From Monilinia fructicola (lineage: Eukaryota; Ascomycota; Leotiomycetes; Helotiales; Sclerotiniaceae), in NCBI GenBank assembly GCA_008692225.1, contig VICG01000009.1:1550001-1614000 (forward strand): a DNA stretch of 64,000 nt, written 5' to 3'. The position numbers and the translations under genes were made by a program. How positions within the stretch are numbered: the stretch's first letter is position 1; every line of letters begins with the position of its first letter. Below the pieces are notes generated by a model, which was not told where the DNA came from, did not search any database, and was given only the letters and a program-made list of their open reading frames with translations. Positions 11,920 to 22,614 of the stretch are shown piece by piece.

Positions 11920-14050
11920 ATGGGGATCAACGGCGACCCAACTTATGGTACATCCAGATCCAATGCGAATATCAAAAAGATCCAACATTCCTTAAATACC
12001 CACCAATCTCGACACCACCCCCGCTCATCAACCTCTCCACTACAACAAGCAGAAGAATGACGGAAAGAAAACCCCAGGAAGAAAATACGAACTCGTCCAG
12101 AAATACAAGCCGAACATATCGTCCAACTGTTGATGCAGTCGATTCGAATGCGCTGAGCAAAGCTCTCTTGAGAGAGTTCGAGGATTCGGGTGGCAGACAT
12201 CGCGATATATCACACCTGGAGGTAGCCCAAGCAGAAAGCGACAACGTGTATATGGCGACAGGTAAGAAAGACATTTCTTTGTATACAATAATATGTATGG
12301 CAGAACCTCCAGAAATATTGGAGTTGCAATTTAATTGCTCGTTCCACGCCACTTTTCAGCTTTGTGGGTTCGATCTGGCAGGCAGATCTGCTGGAGATTG
12401 AGCAGTCTCAGAGGGTCAAAGCTGAATTTATATTCAAAACTTTGCTGGCAACTGCTTTGTTGAAGAGCATGCTGACATTGGATGTCCAGATTCATTCCAA
12501 ATAGAGAAGGACAAGACTTGCAAGCAAGCTTTAGTTTGTTGCATGATGAGGGATCCCGGCAACACCTTCTAAACAAAAGAAACGTACCCCGCATGGCGAG
12601 CTCCATTTTCAAAGAAGTAAGTAGACGGTGAATATATCGGTGAATATATCCCCCCGTGTTCAGCAGATGCTAATCTTATTACCAGCCGAAGAAGCCAATC
12701 AGACATTCTCTACCTTGCTTCGGTCCGAGCTCTTTGATACAACAATTCCACAACCCACACCTACAAGCTTATCACCCGAATCACATACAACCACTATCAA
12801 TGACCCCACAAGATCTCATACCCCGCCCCATATCTCGCCTGTAGTCTCATCACTACCAGCATCCCTTACCCCTTCGACTCCGCACAAGAACCTCTTTACG
12901 TATATGTCACCGCGCCATCATACCAATATTGCCGGTCACCCAACTCCATCGCGAACCCCTCAAAGTAGACATGGAATCAATCTCAATGTTCGATCAGAGC
13001 TCTACAGTGTATCCCCTGTACGATTCAATAGCCAGCAGATGCTTCTGAGCCCGCGCAAGCAACCTCGAGTTGTGAGCAAGGTACCATACAAAGTACTGGA
13101 TGCGCCTGATTTAGCTGATGATTTTCTACCTCTCAACCTTGTAGATTGGGGTAGCAGCAATGTTCTTGGAGTAGGACTTGGATCTTGTGTGTATATGTGG
13201 AACTCACAAACTGGACGAGTTAACAAGCTTTGCGAGTTGAGTGATGATACGGTCACAAGCGTCTCGTGGATCCAGCGTGGCTCTCACATTGCTATTGGTA
13301 CTGGAAAGGGATTTGTTCAGATTTGGGATGCGGAGCGAGTACGACGTTTACGAACAATGACCGGTCATACGGCTCGAGTTGGATCTCTAGCGTGGAACGA
13401 TCATATCCTCACTTCAGGTTCCAGAGATCGTCTGATTTATCACAGAGATGTACGAGCGCCAGACCAATGGTTGAGAAAATTAGTTGGACATAAGCAAGAG
13501 GTTTGCGGTCTTCGTTGGAATTGCGATGATCAACAACTTGCATCAGGTGGCAATGACAACAAACTCATGGTTTGGATAAGCTATCTGATACTCCCTACTT
13601 ACAAATTCAGTGATCATACTGCTGCTGTTAAAGCCATCGCCTGGTCTCCGCACCAAGGTGGCCTTCTCGCATCTGGAGGAGGTACAGCAGATCGTCGCAT
13701 TATATTCCATGATACCAAGCGCGGCAACAAACTCAACGAAGTCGATACTGGCTCTCAAGTATGCAATCTTGCATGGTCGAAAAATTCGAATGAAATCGTA
13801 TCCACTCATGGTTATTCACAAAATCAAATTGTGGTTTGGAAGTACCCAAGCATGCAACAAGTCGTTAGTCTCACAGGTCATACATACAGAGTATTATACT
13901 TGGCAATGAGCCCAGATGGCAGAGTAGTAGTCACCGGTGCAGGGGATGAGACTTTGAGATTCTGGAACGTTTTTTGGTAGAAAACCAGGACAGAGAGATG
14001 ATTGCGATGCCGGTGGAGGAAAACTCGCGGATTGGGGTATCATCAGATAG
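11920..14050 (+). CDS. cdh1: Cdh1/Fizzy-related activator of the anaphase-promoting complex (frameshifted)
   Basis: WD40 co-activator that brings substrates to the APC/C ubiquitin ligase in late mitosis and G1. Visible in order: SPSRKRQRVYGDR and FIPNREGQDLQ (the C-box-type N-terminal region), TPHGELHF, a KNLFTYMSP segment, then seven WD repeats with the very conserved stretch around DWGSSNVLGVGLG and GSRDRLIYHRDVRAP. Introns: 12262-12489 and 12617-12685. Indels: about 12195-12216; a C missing at 12555-12557; a G missing at 13574 with an extra C at 13593-13595, which garbles a few residues after KLMVW; and an extra T in 13970-13975. The last one hides the C-terminus, which in the next frame ends LADWGIIR before the TAG at 14048. 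The Ile-Arg tail is the family's APC/C-docking signal. The start codon is uncertain because the N-terminal region is also frame-broken. Confidence 0.9.
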
Positions 14051-15231
14051 TCTCTTATGCCATTTTGCTATGTTTACGGTCTTCGATGGAAAAAATGGTG
14101 TATGGACGGGGTACGGTGATTGGGCGGGGGCAAAATCAGCGAAGTTAATGGTGGATGATATTATTTTGCATTTGCGGCGTTCCGGCTCAACTGGTGATAT
14201 CTATCCTATCTGGCATGATGGCTTAGTTGGCATGGTATTTTCTCGGCATGCAATGGATGGGAATGGGTTATTTACACGATATGGGAGCTTGGAGCGAGCT
14301 TTATGAACAGGTGCCAAGGAGTTATTACGTGCCCATGTGCATTACTTACTTTTTGTGATACTATTTAATTTTACTAGGGGTAGCAAGATGGTGGTGCTTG
14401 ATGCTATGTTTGTTCCGCTCTTATAGAAGACAAAGACAAAGTAAAATGGTTGGGAGATAGCTAGTTTTAGCTAGACTACATTTATCATACAAAATAATAT
14501 GATAATTGAAGAAGCACGTTATGTTTCAGTATGTTGACATTCAGGAAATGTGAGGAAATCTCAATTTACTGAGATCAGTTAATTATTACAATCTGTAGTA
14601 AGATATTCTTTGAATAAGAAACAAAGGATTGTAGACAAAATGACATTGACATTGACATTGACATGACTGGTAGTCCTAGATATTCATTTCTCTTAGGGGT
14701 TGAAGTGATGAAAGGCACTATAATCTCGCTTCGGAGGATTGACGCTAATGGGATAAACATATCCGAAACTTCGGTTGAATACAAACCTCCTTCATGAACC
14801 AAACAAAACTACAACGGTCACCTTTTGAACAAGACATGTATTGACTCAACAATAGAATATATGCAGCACAAGCAGTGCTGAAGACTGAGGTTGTAGAGTG
14901 TCCTGAGGCGGTCTTACATATCAGTTGTTTATTTGTTTTGATGCCTGTCATGTGACAGATACCAAAACTAACAAATCAATGTCATCTTCAAGTCAAGATT
15001 TAATACTATACCCTTGTTAGAGATACGTCTAGTACAAGGACAGAATACATTATTGAAGCGAAGCTTCTGGGTGAATATTCATAGCGGAGACCAATTTCAT
15101 GACGAGGGGTGAGTCACCAATCAAGCAAGGCTTCTATATGATACCTGGCTCCTGCTCTTTGCAAACACATTTCTGCTCCTGGCATCTTTCAAAAGCAAAC
15201 ACACTCAAAAATCAAAATTTCAATCCTCACC
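14051..15231. other. Intergenic region
   Basis: Contains the Cdh1 3' end and the promoter of the next gene. A short TGACAT repeat lies at 14641-14665. No gene was recognised. Confidence 0.6.
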
Positions 15232-18200
15232 ATGGCCAATCGTATTGATCGCCTGAGAGCCTTAACTGGCCAGCAAGAAGTCTACGATTATCCCAATACG
15301 AAGGAGACGCAAACGGAGATCGAAGAGCCGTTCGTCCTCCCTGAAGGATTCAAGATTCATGCTCGCCATATTTACGAAGGCTCTTCCGAAGAGGATAATA
15401 CTCCGCCTACTGCTCGGACACCAATATTGAATACATCGAAGAGAAGAAGAAACGCTCCTAAATCGCAGCGGAAAGTATATTCAAGTGGTGATGGTGGAGA
15501 GGATATGACAGCCGGAACGCATTCAGGAATGAATCAAAGGTTTCATGGTTCGTCGGCGCCGTTACTTTATGTATTTCTTGTTTAGCTTCACTTGCATCAA
15601 TCTAACTTTAAGGTGTAGATCCTGAGTTGGGCCCGAATGACTTTCTGGAGTATAAAGGTTTAGAGTATGGTCAGCTTGCTCCAGAAGGAGAGAGCTTCTG
15701 TCTTTGGAATACCGTTACAAAATATCCATACCGATATGGCGGCGATGGTAATAAACAGAAGGTATAGTACTCAAGCACTATCTCTCTCTCCCCCACTCCC
15801 ATCGTATCTACTGTGGAGTCGATTGACCTGCTTCTGGAGATCATTCACTCAACCACTCGAACTTCCCCTTCTTACACGTCTTTCGCAGTCATATATAAGC
15901 TAACGGTTCTTTAGATTGTAGAACACTTCTTCGTCGGAGGTAAGTGCTACTTGCAAATTTGGGATTTGTAAGTTTTTCCTATTTGCTTCTAATCCTTGAC
16001 CCGTTTACCATCAAAGTTATCATACCGTCTAGACAAATCCCGAGAAGTCCCTATTCACCCTATTCTGACTTGAAATAGCTTCTACCTGTATCGTCTAGCA
16101 GAAGACTCAAACAAAAGCCCAATTATTCTCGTTCCTACAAAGCAAGTCGAATACTTCCTGGCTGTAATCAACAGAGCACTCGGTACAAGTCTTACTCTTC
16201 CCGCTGAATCGGACGACGCATTTAAAGCAGTGTTCAGTAGCGACGGAACCCTTATCCCAGATACCTTGGTCGAGTACTAAACAAGAAAATGGCTGATCTG
16301 TTGAGACAAATCGTTCCGCCTCGGTACTTCAAGCTTGATGGCGAGCCCCCCTTTTACAAAGCCACTCGGCGACGCGTCGCTCGTGGCTTTTAGAGAAACT
16401 GTCGAACGCCTCAATTCAGCCGCAAGAGACAAGAAAGCTGCTCATAAACAGAAGCAGCGTGTGGAACGAGTTGTCAAGCAAAAAGCCTGGAAGGATTCCA
16501 CCAAGCGTGTTCAGCGTTTTCTAGGATTGCGTCAACGATTGGACAGCAACACACACCTGAAGCTCACAACTTCGCCGATCTTAATACATTCTACGATCCG
16601 GATCATCCTTCAAAGTTTTTGATGGAAGACTTGGTAGTCTTCATCTGTGTTGACGTTGAAGCTTACGAATTCAACAATAAGATCATTACAGAGATCGGCA
16701 TTGCTACTTTGGATGTTTTGGACATTGTCAACATGCCACCAGGAGCGCTTGGAGAGAACTGGAGAAAAGCGATTCGTGCGAGACACTTTCGCATCAAGGA
16801 GAATATGCATCTGAAGAACACAAAGCATGTTCGAGGATGTGCTGACAAATTTGAGTTTGGGTAGGCTCTTCTGTTCACAATTCTCACGTCCATGAGTTCA
16901 TCTCAAACTTCACCCCTCCTCCCTTCTGAGGGACCATAACAAGGCCATGGCTAACATCTTGACAGCAAGAGTGAAATCATCTCTATAAATGATGCACCCC
17001 ACGTGGTTGGCACTTGTTTCAAATATATCCCTTCCCATCTCCTTCTCCTTCTGCCAAGTTCAGAGACACAAAACGTAACATTATCCTCGTCGGCCATGAT
17101 GTCGACGCTGATATTCGTTTTCCTCCGCCAGGTTGGCTACGAGGTCAACAATCTCAAGTTGCATGAATGTTGCGACACCACGCTCATGTGGCGAGCTTTA
17201 AAGCGGGAGGTCAATTCAAGAAGTTTGACTACCATCCTTGCGGAGATCGGTATTACAGGCTGGAACTTACACAATGGGGGTAACGATGCTGTGTATACTT
17301 TGCAAGCTATGTTAGGAATCGCGTGCAAGCATTTGGTGGATAGAAAGCAGGCGCAAGACGAGAAAGATATATTGAAAAAAATTAGAATCTCCGAGTATGT
17401 GTTTTACCCATTAATCCCATACCACCCCCAATCCTCTACCTTGGTCAATGGCCGGATCTTGATCTGCATACTAATTTCCAAACCAACAACAGAGCCGTCA
17501 AGGAAGCAGTAGAATTGGCCCTACGAACGTGAAGAAGGCTGGTCATCAGATGGCAGCGACGGTGGCGACCCCATCACACCCGAGCAAGCTGAAGCGAAGA
17601 AAATTTCCGATGCTGCCATGAAGGTTGCCGCTCAAAGAAAGAAGATAACAGACGTCAATCAATTGTGGCGCAACGGTTCCCAACCCGCAACAACTGCTGT
17701 CTCTACCTGGGCTTCCAGTTCTCAAGAACCAATCGAAGCTCCACAAGGCTGGGAAATCCCATCCGAAACTCTGGCAAAAACTGAAAAGGCCAATCCCGAT
17801 TCGGCATCTGCACCTGAACCTACCCTTATCCCTGCCGAACAGTTTGGTTACTCGAGCGAATATAAGAGCCCAGCTTCTCTAATGGTCAACTCATCAGGAA
17901 CCATCAACTCCAACAATCCTTCCGGTTCAGCCGTTGCATCCCCAGCCAAGCCCCAAGACCAAGGACCTTCTACACCCCACGCCGTATATGGTTCTAACCC
18001 TGAATGGGCAACCTGGAGCACATGCGCTGTTCCCAAATCCATGGATGCCTTCTGCGCCATCGTAGCCCCAACCAGTCGAGTGTCCACACCCGCCACTCCC
18101 AGCACCGGTACCAGCACCACAGGTCTAGAACAAGCCCTCCAGCACACCACCCTTCTCGACCGCCAGGACCAGCGCGCATCTCCCCGCCCCAAGGCACAAG

Positions 18201-18244
18201 ATGCCACGTTCGCTACCACATGGGCTGATCCGAAGTGGGCATAG
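15232..18244 (+). CDS. Gfd2/YDR514C-like protein with DEDDh nuclease fold (frameshifted)
   Basis: The central part reads like the fungal Gfd2/YDR514C C-terminal domain, an RNase-H-like DEDDh exonuclease fold. Visible are ICVDVEAYE (motif I), VGHDVDADI (motif II) and the HNGGNDAVYTLQA ending (motif III), so all catalytic acids and the His are present. Upstream comes a Lys/Arg-rich helical stretch (QKQRVERVVKQKAW); downstream a long Ser/Pro/Thr-rich tail to the TAG at 18242. Introns that keep the frame: 15548-15618, 15762-15914, 15968-16078, 16861-16965, 17395-17492. About six single-base indels are needed (near 16275, 16346, 16540, 17028, 17113, 17520). In fungi such proteins are linked to mRNA export or small-RNA processing. 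Which applies here cannot be read from sequence. Confidence 0.7.
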
Positions 18245-19564
18245 TCTGGCAGTGAATGCGAAGCGACAGCGTGTGGGTACGTGGTCGAGTGGTTTGATTT
18301 CATTGTCATTCTTTGAATCCTTCGGGAGATGATTTCGGGGTGGCATTTAGGTCTCGCTATCTACATCCATCCTACTGCATCGATATGGGTGTTTCTCTTT
18401 TCCCCCCTTCCTCCTTTGATTCTATTTTCTTTTCACTTCTCTTCTTTGCTTTGCTTGCTTTGCTTGGCTTTGCTTGGGTTGGCTTTGATTTGCTTGGCTT
18501 GGTTTTGCGCTAAATCATACGCCTCTACTTAGATAATGATGAGCACCAGCGGGGAGTGTGGCGTTGGGCTTTTTCGTCTCTTTCCTTTCCTTTCCTTTTC
18601 TCTCCTGTTATTTACGATGAACTATGCATGCATGGTATGATGAGCGAGCTACTGGCTACTCGTATGCATGGATTCTCTCGACGGCAGGCTGTAGATAGAT
18701 TATACGCATCGGATCACATCGCACGGCATGGAATAGCGAGGGATACATAGCATGGATCAGTTCAACGACTTTACAATGACATTCACGTGCATCTTCATCG
18801 TGACCAGATCAACAACGGGAGAAGCTCTGTTGGAGAGTACAAATTCTCATTTCCCCCAGCTGCGTCAGAGAAATGCAATTGCAATTGATCTTTCTAATGT
18901 GAATGTGAATGTAAAAGAAGAGGAGATTTCAGATTCTGATATGATATGATATGATATGATATGGTGGAATCCTTTGGTAATGTACAATCAAACGCCATCC
19001 ATCCGTCCATGTAGACATCCATCGATTCATCGTAGATTCATGAACAAAAATCACCTCACCACCACGCTGCCAGTATGATACGTAAACGCCATTCGCTATT
19101 ATGCCGTGTAGGAATTGAAGGAATTGAGTTGGGAAAAGGGAGAGACTGTTGAGGAAAGTGGAAAGTGGAAAGTGCTGTACAGGGAGGAGATTCGAGATTT
19201 GAGAAATCGGGGTGGCTGATCATACCCGGCCTGATCCATTGAGAAGTAGCATGCTGAGTGGAGGAGAAATTGCTGAACGGGGCATCGATGCAGAGGAATA
19301 TATCGGAACCGGATAAGTGCTCCTGTTGGACTCGCAGACGTATGTTCAAGCGCCCGCCAGTAGTGAGACGCCCTCGGCACAACACCGCACATGTTGCCCC
19401 GTAGAAAAACGTGCACCAATCGACCGGAACAAAATCGATGATATAGGGCAATGAAAATAAGAAAACATATGCGCGAACAATGGATGAGGGCGGAAAGTCG
19501 AGAAATCGCAAATCGCAAGTCGAATCCATCGAAATCCCAAGAACCCGCATGCGGCATCTCGAGA
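18245..19564. other. Intergenic region between convergent genes
   Basis: Joins the 3' ends of the DEDDh gene (+) and PAM18 (-). It has T-rich and TTTGC-rich stretches at 18420-18500 and a TATGA repeat at 18938-18962. A minus-strand open frame at 19056-19757 overlaps PAM18 out of frame and shows no family features. Confidence 0.6.
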
Positions 19565-20008
19565 TCAACCATTCTTCTCCAAAAACTCCTTGGCTTCGTT
19601 CACTTTGGTGGCTAGGTATGGTGAACCTCCACGATCCGGATGGTTCAACATCATCAGAGTGCGGTGATTCTTGCGGATGCGCTCTTTGGTAAGTTGTCGT
19701 TCGCTTGGGGGCCGGGAGAATTAGCATGCGTGATGGGCGAGGGGAATGCATGGCCATACCTGAGTTGTAAGATGAGGGCGGCTTCTCTGCGATTCATCTT
19801 GGGCTCAAATCCGCCTTTGTAAAAGGCTTTCCCGAGCGCTCCGACGGCTTCTCCCCGCGATTTTCGGAATGCTACGAGACCTGCGCGGCCCTGGGGTGAG
19901 GTTAGAATTGTGACTTGGTTCAGCGGGGTGGAGGGGAGGGTGGAGGAGAATACTTACTAGGAATGCTGCTGCCGCAACCCCCGCGGTTATCGTAAGTATT
20001 GATGCCAT
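19565..20008 (-). CDS. pam18: Mitochondrial import motor J-protein PAM18/TIM14
   Basis: J-domain partner that stimulates the matrix Hsp70 at the TIM23 translocase in the mitochondrial inner membrane. Three exons assemble without any frame problem: 19958-20008, 19760-19890, 19565-19703 (introns 19891-19957 and 19704-19759, the latter with a TGCTAAT branch site). The product is 106 residues, the usual size for fungal Tim14. It starts with a hydrophobic segment ([14 protein letters not shown]), followed by the conserved [17 protein letters not shown] and a J domain with HPD at residues 82-84, then [19 protein letters not shown]. The HPD motif is intact, so the protein should be active. Confidence 0.95.
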
Positions 20009-21599
20009 TTCTTGTGGTGATTTTGGCGATACTGGATAAGGTGTTATTTCTGGTGATGAGGCGTGGTTCTTTGATATCTACCCATCTATCTACCTTTGGA
20101 TTTAATTTCTAAATTCAAGAGATTGGCGTCCGGCCCGATAATTATTCCGCTCCTTGAAGTTATGTTGTGAAAATTCAGATACCAGCGGCCGCTAGGTTAG
20201 TCAGCAATTACAGTGTAAGATGAAAATCAAGTGTCGGCTCAGTCTTCTCTGGACGACATGTGATTTACATATATATATATACATGGTAAGATGATTGTCT
20301 GAATTCTCAATTATTCATTCAAACTACAATGGACAACCAATAAAAATACTTTCCCTTATACTAACTAGATGAGATATCATCAAAGCATACACACTTCCTC
20401 ATTCCCTTTCACATCCATCAAACTATTTATATTCTATAATTCCGACCACACAGTTGAACAAATCCTTCTATCTAGACATATGGGATGTTATTAGCTTGAT
20501 ATCTGATATAAGTAGGACATTCTATGCATATATGACAAACATGAAATAGCAATGCTCTTGATATCAAAAGTCGTTTCAGAGCATTCGAGAAGCTCTCTTC
20601 TGATACTGATGAGCTTGGGATTCCCAATAGTCTTAGCTTGTACTTCTACATAAGATGTTCTAGGGTCTTTAATATCCTCAAATTTATCACATTTGATATA
20701 TCTAACTCAATTATCACCCTTTAGCAAGCGATTACGTTCGGGCCATTTGCACACAGGTCACAGTTGAATGGCGTGGCTGTGGAGATTGATAATACGCCAT
20801 TCAAGATCAATATATTACCCGGAAGCAGAGATGGTGTTGAAGAACTCGCGGAGGGCAAAATGTGCAGAGATAGCACAAGGAATCTCGAAATTTAGCCAGC
20901 TTTTGACATGAGAAGTTTCGAGTCACGCTGGCAGTTCAGAGTATTGGGAATAGACACTGTCTAGGCACCTTTGTGCACTTTTTAGGACCGAGAATATTGA
21001 TACCTGACCTAGCGGAGTCAACATCTCTATATCTATCTCAAGTTTTATGCCCCAATGAACATATTCAGATGACGAATCACGCCTCTGTATCTAAAATCAT
21101 CACCAACCCCTCTCTTAGCTCCATCTCCTCTCTCCATATCAGCTCAGAAGCTCTTTCTCACATTACTATCAAGTCCAGTTTACCACGCTATCCCATAATC
21201 TGTAAACAATCAGCCACGACCACCTCCAACATGCCCCGCCTTAGAATCGGTTAATTGAAACACAGCATCATCCAGATCATCCATTTCTCACCCTACCCAC
21301 CCTACCAATACTTCAAACATCCAACCCCCCCCCCCATTCCTCGCCATCAACATCTCTCACCACCCCCCCAAACCACATCCCAACACCAGGTTCCCATTTA
21401 CATATCCCAACCAACATGACGAAACAACCCATCACCCCCAAGCCACATATTCGCGTACCTCCCCTAACGTAAACCTAACAATCCACAACACAACACAACC
21501 CACACCCACCCTACCCCATCCCCATATCCCCATTCTCCCCCCAAACCTCATTCAACACCATACCCCCAACCCCTATCTCGACCAATCTCTCCAAGCATA

Positions 21600-21711
21600 T
21601 ATCCATCATCCATCATCCATCATCCATCATCCATCATCCATCATCCATCATCCATCATCCATCATCCATCATCCATCATCCATCATCCATCATCCATCAT
21701 CCATCATCTAT
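21600..21711. repeat. ATCCATC heptanucleotide tandem repeat
   Basis: About fifteen perfect head-to-tail copies of ATCCATC. Its near-perfection suggests recent expansion. Confidence 0.92.
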
Positions 21712-21841
21712 TATATACACAATACACCATTCTTCAATCTCCATCCTCCAATCTCCAAATGCATTAAATCGCATTCCCATTCCCCAATCGAGAGCCTCCG
21801 TATACAATAGATGATAATAAATAAAAGATCTATATATCGAA

Positions 21842-21948
21842 ACGAATAACAGATGATAAATAATGAATAACAAATAACGAAAGATAAATAACGAATAACA
21901 AATAACGAAAGATAAATAACGAATAACAAATAACGAAAGACAAAAAAC
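21842..21948. repeat. 28-bp tandem repeat
   Basis: Roughly three copies of a 28-base unit built from GAATAACAAATAACGAAAG followed by ATAAATAAC. The first copy is degenerate and the last truncated. Confidence 0.85.
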
Positions 21949-22614
21949 AAAAAGCATACTCAACGGTGAAGGGGGGTTTATCGACGATGATCATTTGTTC
22001 GATATAAGGGAGGGGAGGGGGGAAGGGAGGGAGGAAGAGAGAAAGCTGTCAAGTAGTTTAATCAGTTTAATTAATTACATCACTACACACCATTATGATA
22101 CTAGACTACGACGAATCACAACTACATAGGTATTTACCATCACCACCTCCTCATCCTCCTCCCTCCTCTCCCCCCCTCCCCCCATCATCCCAATCATCTC
22201 ATCAACCAAAGAGCCAAAAAGATAAAACAAGATTTTGATCCAGAAAAAAAGACGGGGTATTCAAGATACGATAAGCCCGCTCTCTAACGACACAGCCAAA
22301 CACCTCTCAAGGTACTGATACCCAACCAAATCATCTCTATAAAAAAAAGAGAAAGAAAAAAAAAAGAAACAGACGAAAAAGTTCCAACTGCTCCTTGGAA
22401 AGAATGCAAACAATAACCAGGGTAAAGAGAGAAAGAAAGAGGGTGAATACGAAAACTCCATCGCTGATGCTTATGTCGTGGTGTAAATGCTAGATGTTTG
22501 AAAATCGTGATTTCTCTTTTCTTCGGTTCGTTCCATGCTTCTTCTCGGCTGCTGTGAGAGGCCCACATTCCACATTGCATTCCTAATATTGTGATGAGAA
22601 AAGATATCCCCTGC

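Larger units (their letters stand above)
20009..22614. other. Gene-free intergenic region
   Basis: Upstream of PAM18 and downstream of the coiled-coil gene. It holds C-rich low-complexity DNA (21300-21560), two minisatellites (21600-21711, 21842-21948) and polypurine tracts (22010-22045). No gene was recognised. Confidence 0.6.

Noticed and set aside
19056..19757. 233-aa minus-strand frame next to PAM18
   Set aside because: Overlaps the PAM18 last exon in another frame and has no features. The J-domain reading with HPD and correct splicing explains the locus.
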